Origin: Sulfurihydrogenibium subterraneum DSM 15120
GTDB taxonomy: Bacteria; Aquificota; Aquificia; Aquificales; Hydrogenothermaceae
Assembly: GCF_000619805.1 (NCBI RefSeq)
Contig: NZ_JHUV01000008.1
Location: 310,001 to 374,000, forward strand
Direction: 5' to 3'
DNA length: 64,000 nucleotides
Shown here piece by piece: positions 17,800-26,504 of this stretch (position 1 is its first letter; each line of letters opens with the position of its first letter). The position numbers and the translations under genes were made by a program. The notes beneath the pieces were generated by a model. It saw nothing but the letters and a program-made list of their open reading frames with translations, had not been told where the DNA came from and made no database searches.

Positions 17800-18882
17800 A
17801 TGAAAAAGAAGATATTAGACCAGATAAAAAATATTGAAGAAAAAGTTAAAAAGTTAGAACAGTTATTAACGGATCCTGAAGTTTTAAAGGATCCGTCCAA
17901 AATACAATCTATAGCAAAAGAACATAAAGACTTATCCGAGATACTATCTCTTTATAATCAGTATGAAAAGGTAAATTTTCAAATAGAAGAATTAAAACAA
18001 CTTATAAACTCCACTACAGAAGATGACCTGAGAGAACTTGCAGAGTTAGAGTTAGAACAATTAAAACAAGAATTAATAGAATTAGAAAAGAAAATAGAAC
18101 TATCTTTCTTACCAAAAGATCCTAACGATGAAAAAAACGTTATCTTAGAAATAAGACAAGGAACCGGTGGGGAAGAGGCTGCACTTTTTGCAGCTGAACT
18201 TTTTAGAATGTATCAAAGATATGCAGAAAGACACGGCTGGAAAACTGAAATACTAAGTATTCACCCTACTGATAGAGGTGGTATTAAAGAAGTTATAGCT
18301 CTAATAAAAGGTAAAGGAGCTTATTCAAGGTTAAAGTATGAAAGCGGTGTTCACAGAGTTCAAAGAGTTCCAGAGACAGAATCTTCTGGAAGAATACATA
18401 CATCAACGGCAACGGTAGCGGTTTTACCTGAAGCAGAAGAAGTTGACATAGAGATAAAACCCGAAGATTTAAAAATAGAAACTATGAGAGCCGGAGGAGC
18501 TGGAGGACAGCACGTTAACACCACAGATTCAGCCGTAAGAATAACCCATTTACCAACGGGAATGGTTGTTCAATGTCAAGATGAAAGATCTCAACTTCAA
18601 AATAAACTAAAAGCGATGCAGATTTTAAGAGCAAAATTAAAAGATTACTACGACAGATTAGAAAGAGAAAAAATAGCTAAGGAAAGAAAAGAGCAGGTTG
18701 GAACTGGAGAGAGAAGTGAAAAAATAAGAACTTACAACTTCCCTCAAAACAGGGTAACAGACCATAGAGTAAACTACACATCTTATAGAATAAATGATAT
18801 TCTTGATGGGGATTTAGACGAAATAATAGAAGTCCTAATAGCAAAAGAAAACGAAGAGAAGCTGGCAAAATTAGAAATATAA
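17800..18882 (+). CDS. prfA: peptide chain release factor 1
   Basis: RF1 reads UAA and UAG stop codons and triggers hydrolysis of peptidyl-tRNA. It has 360 residues. The tripeptide determinant in RVPETESSGRIHTS is PET where E. coli has PAT, still of the RF1 P-x-T form and not the RF2 SPF. The catalytic GGQ loop is AGGAGGQHVNTTDSAVR near residue 230. The C-terminal region has NRVTDHRVNYTSYRI. It closely follows rpmE, a common pairing. Confidence 0.97.
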   Translation: MKKKILDQIKNIEEKVKKLEQLLTDPEVLKDPSKIQSIAKEHKDLSEILSLYNQYEKVNFQIEELKQLINSTTEDDLRELAELELEQLKQELIELEKKIELSFLPKDPNDEKNVILEIRQGTGGEEAALFAAELFRMYQRYAERHGWKTEILSIHPTDRGGIKEVIALIKGKGAYSRLKYESGVHRVQRVPETESSGRIHTSTATVAVLPEAEEVDIEIKPEDLKIETMRAGGAGGQHVNTTDSAVRITHLPTGMVVQCQDERSQLQNKLKAMQILRAKLKDYYDRLEREKIAKERKEQVGTGERSEKIRTYNFPQNRVTDHRVNYTSYRINDILDGDLDEIIEVLIAKENEEKLAKLEI

Positions 18883-18898
18883 AATAAAATATAATTAA

Positions 18899-18972
18899 GC
18901 GCCCATAGCTCAATTGGATAGAGCATGTGACTACGGATCACAAGGTTGGGGGTTCGAGTCCCTCTGGGCGCG
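18899..18972 (+). tRNA. tRNA-Arg (anticodon ACG)
   Basis: A 74-nt cloverleaf: acceptor GCGCCCA / TGGGCGC with discriminator G, D-arm GCTC AATTGGATA GAGC, anticodon stem TGTGA / TCACA with loop CTACGGA (anticodon ACG), and T-arm with loop TTCGAGT. CCA is not encoded. ACG normally has A34 edited to inosine by TadA to read CGU, CGC and CGA. A TATAAT at 18890-18895 is immediately upstream. Confidence 0.97.
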
Positions 18973-19146
18973 CTGGATTTTACATTAATACACCAAAAAC
19001 TTTAATAAAAATTCATTTTTAAAAATTCACTGAGAAATAAAAAAAATGCTTTTTTAAAGAAGAAAAATTTGAAGAATTAACAATCCTTGTTGAATAATTG
19101 AAGAAAGACAAATTAAATATCATAAACTTTTGGTTATTAGAAAATG

Positions 19147-19169
19147 TCCCTCCCCTTTCTGGGGAGGGA
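19147..19169 (-). terminator. hairpin terminator downstream of aclA
   Basis: A perfect 9-bp stem TCCCTCCCC / GGGGAGGGA with a 5-nt loop lies 7 bp after the aclA stop. On the minus strand it is followed by a weak T-rich stretch; on the plus strand TTTATTTTA follows, so it may work in both directions. Between the tRNA end and this hairpin (18973-19146) I see only AT-rich sequence with no feature. Confidence 0.7.
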
Positions 19170-19175
19170 TTTATT

Positions 19176-21026
19176 TTATATTCCTTCTGGTCTTTTTACG
19201 TCGTAGAGAATGTCGTCAGTTGGATGTCTGTAAAGTGGCATATCTAAACGTTTTTCGTCTAAGTAGTGACCTATAAATCCTATAGACCTTCCAAGAACAA
19301 AGAAAGCGTTAAACGCACCTGCGTCTATCATTTTATCAATCTCTTCGTTAGAGTAGCCTATAGCCTTAAACAAGTCAACTAATAAAACACCGATAGTTCC
19401 GTCAACGTTTAATATAAGGTTTTCTTTTTTAGAAGTTGTTACTTTTTCAACTTCTAACGCATAATCTAAAAGTTCTATTTTAGGGAAGTTTCTTCTTGCA
19501 TAATCTTTTAATAACTCTACCCTTTTATCAGGGTTTTTAGTAGATTTTACCCTGTGTCCTATTCCCGGTATAGGTATTTTTTCAACATTCTTCATATACT
19601 CTACAAACTCGTTTGGAGACATATTTTTCTCGTAAGCCATTTTAAAGTATTTTGCAGCTCCGTCAATAGCCCCTCCAAATCTTGGACCTATTGCAAGTAT
19701 ACCTGTTGCCAATGAAGACATAAGGTCTTTTCCTGCTCTTGCTGTTACTTTTACGTTATGAGCTCCTGCAACAGCTGGTCCGTGGTCTGCAACTACCCTA
19801 ATAACCATATCTATAAAACCAGACGCCCAATTGGGGAATTTACGTTTAAACCATAGTAATCCTATGACATCTGCTATTGTTAAACCTTTCTCTATAACTT
19901 CACTTATAGGAACTCCACAGTAGGTAGCTTCTTCTCCTCTATCATCAGATATTGTACATATAAAGTTTGTAGGTTTTCTTACTTTTCCTTCTCTTATAGC
20001 TTTTGAAAGGTCTTCCGGTATAGGTGGAACTTCTGACTCTACGATAGGCTGGATTTTTCCTTCTCCCCTTAACATTTCATAGATTCCTTTTATTACGTGA
20101 GGAAGCTCGTTAAAGTTATTCGGAACGTGGATTCCAGCTTCTTTCATTGCTTTATTTTTAGCATCGGCTGTTTCCCTGTCAGCTCCTGCTTTAGCTCCAG
20201 CGTGTCCAAACTGAACTTCTCCTCCAAAGAATTTAGATATTGTTCCAATACACCAACCTATTACAGGCTTTGTAATAAGTCCGTTTTTAACTGCTTCTAC
20301 TACTTTGTACTCAGCTTCTCCACCAACTTCTCCAAGAAGTATCATAAACTTAATTTGAGGGTTTTTCTCAAATCTTAGCATGTGGTCTAAAAAGTCTGAA
20401 CCTGGGAATCTGTCTCCACCTATTGCAATACCTTCCGATACACCGTCAGCATTTCTTGCAATTATGTTAGAAAGTTCATTAAATAAACCTCCAGACCTTG
20501 TTACTAATCCAACAGAACCCGGTCTGTGGAGTTTAGATGCTATTATGTTTTCTATTGTTCCACCTGTGTTTGCTATTCTGAAAGCTCCAGGTGCAATACC
20601 ACCAACAGTAGCAGGACCAATAATCCACTTACCAAGTTGTTTAGCTTTTATTCTCATATCTCTTGCATATCTTTCTGGGATACCTTCTGCAGTTATTATG
20701 ATTGTTCTTATTGTAGGAATCTCAAAAGCTTCTAGTGTAACTGGATATGCTGTTCTAAAAGATGCAAAGTTTAATAAAACATCCGCTTCAGGATGTAATT
20801 TCGCAGCTTCTGTTGTAGATTTATAGATAGGTATTATTATCTCTTTTGTTCCATAAAAAAACTTCTCAAACGACCTTTCTGAAGTTGGAGCTACTATTGC
20901 TACTATACTTGGGCTTCTTCCAACTACGTAGTCATAGTCTAACATTCTTTGAATAGCGTTTGTGTTAAGGTTCCAAAAAATAGCTTTTGTGTTTCTGTCA
21001 AATAGTAAGTAATCTGGTTTGCTCAT
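19176..21026 (-). CDS. aclA: ATP-citrate lyase alpha subunit (citrate-synthase-like fusion)
   Basis: Together with AclB it splits citrate into acetyl-CoA and oxaloacetate using ATP and CoA, the key step of the reverse TCA cycle. It has 616 residues. The N-terminal half resembles succinyl-CoA synthetase alpha; the phosphohistidine is in VQFGHAGAKAG near residue 275. The C-terminal half is the citrate-synthase-like lyase domain (VADHGPAVAGAHNV, IGPRFGGAIDGAA, PIPGIGHRVKS, GAFNAFFVLGRSIGFIGH). Length and fusion match bacterial AclA rather than the separate citryl-CoA synthetase plus lyase of the Aquificaceae. It lies 18 bp downstream of aclB. Confidence 0.95.
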   Translation of the reverse strand: MSKPDYLLFDRNTKAIFWNLNTNAIQRMLDYDYVVGRSPSIVAIVAPTSERSFEKFFYGTKEIIIPIYKSTTEAAKLHPEADVLLNFASFRTAYPVTLEAFEIPTIRTIIITAEGIPERYARDMRIKAKQLGKWIIGPATVGGIAPGAFRIANTGGTIENIIASKLHRPGSVGLVTRSGGLFNELSNIIARNADGVSEGIAIGGDRFPGSDFLDHMLRFEKNPQIKFMILLGEVGGEAEYKVVEAVKNGLITKPVIGWCIGTISKFFGGEVQFGHAGAKAGADRETADAKNKAMKEAGIHVPNNFNELPHVIKGIYEMLRGEGKIQPIVESEVPPIPEDLSKAIREGKVRKPTNFICTISDDRGEEATYCGVPISEVIEKGLTIADVIGLLWFKRKFPNWASGFIDMVIRVVADHGPAVAGAHNVKVTARAGKDLMSSLATGILAIGPRFGGAIDGAAKYFKMAYEKNMSPNEFVEYMKNVEKIPIPGIGHRVKSTKNPDKRVELLKDYARRNFPKIELLDYALEVEKVTTSKKENLILNVDGTIGVLLVDLFKAIGYSNEEIDKMIDAGAFNAFFVLGRSIGFIGHYLDEKRLDMPLYRHPTDDILYDVKRPEGI

Positions 21027-21044
21027 ATTCTAATCCTCCTTAAT

Positions 21045-22352
21045 TTATGCTGCTTTTTCTTCTTCTAAAGCTTTTCTTACTATATCTGTCATATGAAGTT
21101 CAGGACCATAAACCTCTATTGGTAATCCAAGTTCTTCAGCTGCCTGTTTTATTCTTTTTAAACCCAATTCGTAGTTAGGTCCGCCTCTTCTTACGTATAT
21201 TCTTACTCCTACTTGTCTCATTTTTTCAGCATATTCTTTAAATGCATCTATTATTCCATCAAAAGTTTTAGCAACATCTGTAAAGTTAGCTATTGCTCCA
21301 CCTATTAAAAGTATTTTAGGTTTTCCAGATGGGTGTTTATTTCTTGTCATAAGGTCTAAAACTGTTTTTACATACTCTCTTGTTTCAGTTCTTGTTGGGT
21401 TTCCTGAATATTCACCGTAGTTTGCAAGCTCATTAACGTATCCCATATCTGCTACTGTGTCAGCATAAACAACCGAAGCTCCACCACCTGCAACCAAAGT
21501 CCAGATTCTTCCTTCAGGGTTAAGTATTGTTAACTTTAAAGAAGAACCAGATTTTTCATCTAACTCTTTTATGTATTTTTCTTCCGGTGTTAAATCTCTT
21601 CCAAATCCAGATGGGAACTCAAAGTCTCCCCATTTTTTACCAGCTACAAATCCTGCAGTATCGTCAACTTTACCGACAAAGTCTAACAAGTAAGCTTTAT
21701 TACCTACTAAAACCAGCGGGTTAATTTCAAAGTAAACAAAATGCAAGTCTCTAAACATTTTATAAGCTCTTATTACAAAATCTGCATATTTTTCTTTATC
21801 TTTTATCTCTTTTGGAACATTTTGTTTTATAAGTTTTTCTATCTCTTCATCCGACGCTGTAGGAGGTATTTTTACTTCTGAAACTTTATCCCAGTTTTCC
21901 TCAACGTCTATTCCACCAAAAGCGGACATGTAAACGGTATCGTAATCATCACCCATAGAGAATGCTACGTAGTACTCTTCTTCTGGTTTATGAGGAACAA
22001 AAGGTTCTATTAAAAAGTGAGTTAAATGTCCTTTTACGCCGTTAATCTCAACTTCTTCCTGCATCTTTTGTTTTATCCACTTAACCGCATCTTCGTAAGT
22101 AACGTCTCCCGGTTTGTTAACTTTAAATAAAACTAAACCTAATTTCCCTCTTTTTCCAAAAAGCATATCTGGTTTTGCAACTAAAGGAGTAGTTTTTAAC
22201 CAAGGATGTTCCTCAGGGAGCTTGTCAAAATCTGTTTCAGGAGTCACTAACACAGATTTAAAATCATACTCAAAGGCATCGCCAAAGTAATCTTTCCAAT
22301 TTTGATAGATAATTCTCTTTCCATCATACTCTCTTATTCCTCTTTGAGCCAT
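21045..22352 (-). CDS. aclB: ATP-citrate lyase beta subunit
   Basis: AclB supplies the ATP-grasp and CoA-ligase part of ATP-citrate lyase and resembles succinyl-CoA synthetase beta. From ATG 22352 it has 435 residues, beginning MAQRGIREYDGKRIIYQNWK. An earlier TTG at 22373 would add MQEGKGS, but that stretch is the GAAGGG ribosome-binding site, so ATG is chosen. Visible are the ATP-grasp region (TTPLVAKPDMLFGKRGKLGL), FEINPLVLV, and the ligase segment RIWTLVAGGGASVVYADTVAD with LLIGGAIANFTDVAKTFDGI. The leader is unusually structured (see 22369-22430). Confidence 0.95.
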   Translation of the reverse strand: MAQRGIREYDGKRIIYQNWKDYFGDAFEYDFKSVLVTPETDFDKLPEEHPWLKTTPLVAKPDMLFGKRGKLGLVLFKVNKPGDVTYEDAVKWIKQKMQEEVEINGVKGHLTHFLIEPFVPHKPEEEYYVAFSMGDDYDTVYMSAFGGIDVEENWDKVSEVKIPPTASDEEIEKLIKQNVPKEIKDKEKYADFVIRAYKMFRDLHFVYFEINPLVLVGNKAYLLDFVGKVDDTAGFVAGKKWGDFEFPSGFGRDLTPEEKYIKELDEKSGSSLKLTILNPEGRIWTLVAGGGASVVYADTVADMGYVNELANYGEYSGNPTRTETREYVKTVLDLMTRNKHPSGKPKILLIGGAIANFTDVAKTFDGIIDAFKEYAEKMRQVGVRIYVRRGGPNYELGLKRIKQAAEELGLPIEVYGPELHMTDIVRKALEEEKAA

Positions 22353-22368
22353 ACTACCCTTCCCTTCT

Positions 22369-22430
22369 TGCAAACCTAAAAAGTTTGCAGGCCGGAATAT
22401 TTTTATTCCGCCAATAATTCCGGCAGGCGG
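22369..22430 (-). promoter_or_regulatory. structured 5' leader of the aclBA transcript
   Basis: Between the promoter and the aclB ribosome-binding site lie several perfect inverted repeats. One hairpin TGCAAAC / GTTTGCA (22369-22389, 7-nt loop) ends next to the Shine-Dalgarno sequence. Upstream are competing helices: CGGAATA / TATTCCG (22393-22410), GCCGGAAT / ATTCCGGC (22391-22398 with 22417-22424) and CCGCC / GGCGG (22408-22412 with 22426-22430). They cannot all form at once. I do not recognise a known riboswitch class. Confidence 0.5.
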
Positions 22431-22444
22431 TATTGTATAAAAAT

Positions 22445-22473
22445 ATTATAACAAATAAAAAAAATAAAATCAA
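22445..22473 (-). promoter_or_regulatory. sigma-70-type promoter for aclBA
   Basis: On the minus strand TTGATT (22468-22473) and TATAAT (22445-22450) are 17 bp apart. Transcription would begin near 22438, giving a leader of about 85 nt before the aclB ATG. Confidence 0.6.
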
Positions 22474-22503
22474 ACACTGTTTTATTTTAAATTTAAAAAA
22501 ACG

Positions 22504-22525
22504 AAAAGCCCCATAAGGGGGCTTT
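22504..22525 (-). terminator. rho-independent terminator after isocitrate dehydrogenase
   Basis: On the minus strand a stem AAAGCCCC(C) / GGGGCTTTT with a TTAT loop is followed by CGTTTTTTTAAA. It starts 5 bp after the IDH stop codon and separates IDH from the aclBA unit. Confidence 0.85.
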
Positions 22526-22530
22526 GTTGA

Positions 22531-24771
22531 TTATATTGAATCTATAATTCTGTTAAATGTTTGACTTGGTCTCATAGCTTTTTCTGCTTTAGCATCATCT
22601 GGGTGATAGTATCCACCTATATCTTGAGGTTTTCCTTCAGAATCAGCTATTTCTTTCAATATTTTTTCTTCATTAGCCTTTAATTCCGCAGCTACTTTTT
22701 CAAACTTAGATGCAAGTTCTTTGTCTTCTGTTTGTGCAGCAAGCTCTTCAGCCCAGTAAAGAGCAAGGTAGAAATGTGAACCTCTATTATCTAACTGACC
22801 TACTTTTCTACCGGGAGTTTTGTTATTTTCGAGATACTTTTGAATTGCTTTATCTAATGTTTCAGCAAGAACAAGTATCCTTGGATTGTCTTTTCCGTGT
22901 AAAGTTTTTAGTTGCTTATAAGCAAGTTTTAAAGATTCAACAAATGCAAGAAATTCTCCAAGGCTATCCCATCTTAAGTGTCCTTCCTTTAGAAACTGCT
23001 CTACGTGTTTAGGAGCTGATCCACCTGCTCCTGTTTCAAATACACCACCGCCATTTATTAATGGAACAATAGATAGAGATCTTGCAGATGTACCAACTTC
23101 AATTATAGGGAATAAGTCTGTTAAGTAGTCTCTTAAAACGTTTCCAGTAACTGAAATTGTGTTTAATCCAGCTCTAAATCTTTTTAAAGTAAATTTCATT
23201 GCATCAGCAGGTGCTTTAATATACCATTCAACATCAGAAAGGTCATATTTAGGTAATTCTTCTTTTACTTTTTCTATAAGTTCTCTATCGTGAGCTCTGT
23301 ATTTGTCAAGCCAGAATACTATTGGTTCTCCACTTTCTTTTGCTCTGTTTACAGCTAACTTTATCCAATCTCTTATAGCAATATCTTTTGCAATACAACT
23401 TCTGTATATATCTCCTGCTTCTAACTCGTGCTCAATTAATACATTTCCTTCCTCGTCAACGATTCTAATTTTTCCATCTTCCGGAGGGAAGAATGTTTTA
23501 TCGTGTGAACCGTACTCTTCTGCTCCCATAGCCATTAAACCAACGTTTGCAACACTACCAACTGTAGCAGGGTTAAACTGACCATTTGTTTTTATATCCT
23601 CAACTATTTCTTTATACATAGTTGCATAGTTTCTATCTGGAACAGTTATTACACAGTCATCTTCTTCACCACTTGGACCCCATCCTTGTAAACCATTTTT
23701 GATAATAGCTGGTATAGATGCATCTACAATTACATCGTTAGGTCTGTGAAGGTTTGTTATTCCTTTATCAGAGTCAACCATATACATTCTTGGTCTTTTT
23801 TTATATATTTCTTGAATCTCTATCTTGATAGCTTCTTGTTTATCTTCTGGTAATTTTGATAGTTTTGCTTCTAAGTCAGATAAACCGTTATTTGGATTAA
23901 ATCCAATTTCTTCAAGTTCTTTTCCAAACTTTTCAAATAACTCTTTAAAGTAAACTCTTATAGCATCTCCGAACATCACTGGGTCAGAAACTTTCATCAT
24001 AGTTGCTTTTAAGTGTAGTGAGAACAAAATATCATCTTCTTTTGTAACTTGAAGAACTTTTTCATAGAAGTCTCTGAGTTTTTTTCTACTCATATAAGTT
24101 CCATCAACAACATCACCTATTCCAACTTTTACACCTTCTTTTAAAACCTTTACTTCTCCGTTTTTATTCACAAACTCATATCTTATGGTTGTATCTTTTT
24201 TAATAGTTACAGACTTTTCATTTTCATAGAAATCTCCGCTAACCATATGAGCAACATGAGATTTAGAATCAGGATTTACAGCTTTCATTTTATGAGGATA
24301 CTTTTTAGCAAACTCTTTAACGGATTTAGAAAGTCTTCTATCAGAGTTTCCTTGTCTTAAAACCGGGTTAACAACAGAACCGACAGCTTTCATATATCTT
24401 TCTCTTATAACTTTTTCTTCTTCGTTTTTTGGCTCTTCAGGAAAATCAGGTAAGTTGTAGCCTTGAGATTGCAACTCTTTTATTGTTGCGATAAGCTGAG
24501 GTATAGAAGCTGAGATGTTTGGTAATTTCATTATATTTGCTTCAGGTTTCCATACAAGTTCTCCTAAGTAAGAAAGTTCATCAGGTACTCTTTGATCTTC
24601 TTTTAAATATTCAGGGAATAGTGCTAATACTCTACCAGCTAATGAAATATCTCTTAACTCAATCTCAATGTCAGCCCCTTTTGTAAATGCTCTCATAATA
24701 GGGAGCAATGAATAAGTTGCTAAAGCCGGAGCTTCATCGATTTTTGTCCAAACTATTGTTGCTTTTGACAT
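22531..24771 (-). CDS. monomeric (type II) NADP-dependent isocitrate dehydrogenase
   Basis: It interconverts isocitrate and 2-oxoglutarate plus CO2; in a reverse TCA organism the carboxylating direction is expected. At 746 residues it has the length of the ~80-kDa monomeric family (e.g. Azotobacter, Corynebacterium), unrelated in sequence to the dimeric E. coli enzyme. Family segments include KATIVWTKIDEAPALATYS, ISLAGRVLALFPEYL, LRQGNSDRRLSKSVKEFAKK, KSHVAHMVSGDFYENEKS, HLKATMMKVSDPVMFG, and GSAPKHVEQFLKEGHLRWDSLGEF near the end (quoted in parts: APKHVEQF, HLRWDSLGE). Its own promoter and terminator are visible. Confidence 0.95.
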   Translation of the reverse strand: MSKATIVWTKIDEAPALATYSLLPIMRAFTKGADIEIELRDISLAGRVLALFPEYLKEDQRVPDELSYLGELVWKPEANIMKLPNISASIPQLIATIKELQSQGYNLPDFPEEPKNEEEKVIRERYMKAVGSVVNPVLRQGNSDRRLSKSVKEFAKKYPHKMKAVNPDSKSHVAHMVSGDFYENEKSVTIKKDTTIRYEFVNKNGEVKVLKEGVKVGIGDVVDGTYMSRKKLRDFYEKVLQVTKEDDILFSLHLKATMMKVSDPVMFGDAIRVYFKELFEKFGKELEEIGFNPNNGLSDLEAKLSKLPEDKQEAIKIEIQEIYKKRPRMYMVDSDKGITNLHRPNDVIVDASIPAIIKNGLQGWGPSGEEDDCVITVPDRNYATMYKEIVEDIKTNGQFNPATVGSVANVGLMAMGAEEYGSHDKTFFPPEDGKIRIVDEEGNVLIEHELEAGDIYRSCIAKDIAIRDWIKLAVNRAKESGEPIVFWLDKYRAHDRELIEKVKEELPKYDLSDVEWYIKAPADAMKFTLKRFRAGLNTISVTGNVLRDYLTDLFPIIEVGTSARSLSIVPLINGGGVFETGAGGSAPKHVEQFLKEGHLRWDSLGEFLAFVESLKLAYKQLKTLHGKDNPRILVLAETLDKAIQKYLENNKTPGRKVGQLDNRGSHFYLALYWAEELAAQTEDKELASKFEKVAAELKANEEKILKEIADSEGKPQDIGGYYHPDDAKAEKAMRPSQTFNRIIDSI

Positions 24772-24803
24772 ACTTAAACCTCCTGCAAAAAATTTGAATA
24801 AAA

Positions 24804-24832
24804 ATATAACACTGTTTGATTTTAAAAGTCAA
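24804..24832 (-). promoter_or_regulatory. sigma-70-type promoter for isocitrate dehydrogenase
   Basis: On the minus strand TTGACT (24827-24832) and TTATAT (24804-24809) are separated by 17 bp. The IDH ATG is about 33 bp further, preceded by GCAGGAGGTTT. Confidence 0.6.
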
Positions 24833-24922
24833 GTACATAATAACTTCTAACAAAAAATTATTTTTTCTCAAATACTTATGAAATAAAACAACTTTTTGAA
24901 GTTATTGCAAACTTAATATTTC

Positions 24923-24942
24923 TATCCGTTCAAAATTGGATA
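24923..24942. promoter_or_regulatory. operator-like dyad before the DUF4911-like gene
   Basis: A perfect inverted repeat TATCC-N10-GGATA covers the expected -35 region of the plus-strand gene; a TATAAT follows at 24955-24960. No recognisable -35 hexamer is present. The rest of the 223-bp gap (24772-24994) is AT-rich and holds only the two divergent promoter regions. Confidence 0.35.
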
Positions 24943-24994
24943 AAAACATTATGATATAATAGTTTAATAAACAAATTATGTAGGTTTAAGTTAA

Positions 24995-25288
24995 ATGATT
25001 TCTAATGAGCTTTTAGATAAACTATCTCAGGTTCCAAAAAAAAGTGTTAATTTAGTGATTAAATGTAATCCTGAAAAAATGAACTTTATTTCAATGGTAA
25101 TAAACGGCTACGATAGAATAGCACTACCCAGAACAAGATACGGAAAAGAAGGAATTCTGGATTTAATAACATCACCTGATTTTATAAAAGATTTATACCT
25201 TATCTTAGATGATTTAAAGAAAAACCACGACCCTACGTTAGAAATCATAGGAGATTTAGGAGACGATTGGTTAGTAGCTGTTATGTAA
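24995..25288 (+). CDS. DUF4911-like small protein
   Basis: This is a 97-residue cytoplasmic protein with no signal or membrane segment. The pattern MNFISMVINGYDRIALPRTRYGKEG then LDLITSPDFIKDLYLILDDLK resembles DUF4911, a small alpha/beta family that I recall from Aquificota and related bacteria with unknown function. The acidic tail GDLGDDWLVAVM follows. No Shine-Dalgarno sequence stronger than TAGG is seen. It stands alone between divergent IDH and a convergent MFS gene. Confidence 0.6.
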   Translation: MISNELLDKLSQVPKKSVNLVIKCNPEKMNFISMVINGYDRIALPRTRYGKEGILDLITSPDFIKDLYLILDDLKKNHDPTLEIIGDLGDDWLVAVM

Positions 25289-25299
25289 TAGAGATTTAG

Positions 25300-26448
25300 T
25301 TAATCCTTCTTAAGCAATACAAATAGATAAATTAAAAAGGTTATTGCAATTAACTGAGACAATCCAGCAAAAAATAACAAATAAAGGTATCCAAACTTAG
25401 TTAAAAATCCAATAATAACATTACCTAAAAAATAGCCAAATCCAAAAACAAAATTAAAAACACCATAAGAAAAACCTCTTTTAGATATATGAGTAATATC
25501 TGCAATTGATGATCTCATTACACTTTCATGAATTGCTAAAACAGAACCGTAAAGTATGACAGACATAACAGAAAAATAAAAATACTCTTTAAAAGAAAAA
25601 ACAATTAATAAAAAAGAAAAGATAGGTAAAACAGTTAAAACTTTGAATTTATAGATATCGTAAAGCTTGCCTATAATCAATGCAAAAACTAAATCAACAA
25701 ACATGGCAATAATATAAAAAAACATGACTTGCGTATCATTCAAAACTCCAGAAGCTTTAAAAAAATAAGAAATAACTTGATAACTTGGGACAGAGATAAT
25801 AGAGAAGAAAGAAAATAAGACATAGATATAGAATACTTTTTTAGGATGGTTTACATCGTACTCTTTCTCTGTCTTATCAGGATTTGGAATAAAACTTCTA
25901 GCTATAAATAAAGTTAACATTAATAAAAAGTAAGGAATAAACATAACTGCAAATCCTGCTTTATAATTATGGTAAATGCTATAAGATACTAAAAATATCA
26001 AAGGTCCAAGTATTGCACCGACTTGGTCTAAAGCTTCTGTAATACCGAAACCAACTCCTCTTCCTATTTTTTGAGATACAAAAGATACTATTGAATCTCT
26101 TGCAGGAGACCTTAAACCTTTTCCAATCCTTTCCAAAAGAAGAAAAAAAATAGCTAAATCTAACCTATTAACAAAAAAAAGAAGTGGAATAGAGATTAAA
26201 AGTCCATACCCTAAAAAGGTAAACAACCAGTATGCTTTTAACCTATCAATAAAAAATCCAGAAAATAATCTTAAAGAATATCCCAAAAATTCTCCTAAGC
26301 CTGAAGTAATACTAACAATAACCAAAGATGATCCCAGACTGTGTAGATAAGATCCTGTTATTCCCCTTGTCCCTTCGTATATAATATCGCCAAGTAAACT
26401 AACTACTCCCATTAAGAGTATAAATGTATAAATTTTTTTCTGTTCCAT
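25300..26448 (-). CDS. major facilitator superfamily transporter
   Basis: This 382-residue inner-membrane protein has about 12 hydrophobic helices. The loop LERIGKGLRSPARDSIVSF is an MFS-type signature after the fourth helix, and YDVNHPKKVFY looks like the central cytoplasmic loop. The pattern resembles DHA-type efflux carriers, but the substrate cannot be inferred. It is monocistronic: its start faces the divergent CPBP gene 56 bp away. Confidence 0.8.
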   Translation of the reverse strand: MEQKKIYTFILLMGVVSLLGDIIYEGTRGITGSYLHSLGSSLVIVSITSGLGEFLGYSLRLFSGFFIDRLKAYWLFTFLGYGLLISIPLLFFVNRLDLAIFFLLLERIGKGLRSPARDSIVSFVSQKIGRGVGFGITEALDQVGAILGPLIFLVSYSIYHNYKAGFAVMFIPYFLLMLTLFIARSFIPNPDKTEKEYDVNHPKKVFYIYVLFSFFSIISVPSYQVISYFFKASGVLNDTQVMFFYIIAMFVDLVFALIIGKLYDIYKFKVLTVLPIFSFLLIVFSFKEYFYFSVMSVILYGSVLAIHESVMRSSIADITHISKRGFSYGVFNFVFGFGYFLGNVIIGFLTKFGYLYLLFFAGLSQLIAITFLIYLFVLLKKD

Positions 26449-26504
26449 AGAAAATCTTCTCCTATGTTTATAATAAATATACTTTCAATTTTGAAAGGTG
26501 TCGT

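Noticed and set aside
20380-20826. 148-codon open frame on the plus strand within aclA
   Set aside because: It is antisense to a clear conserved gene and its translation is low in complexity with no recognisable domain.
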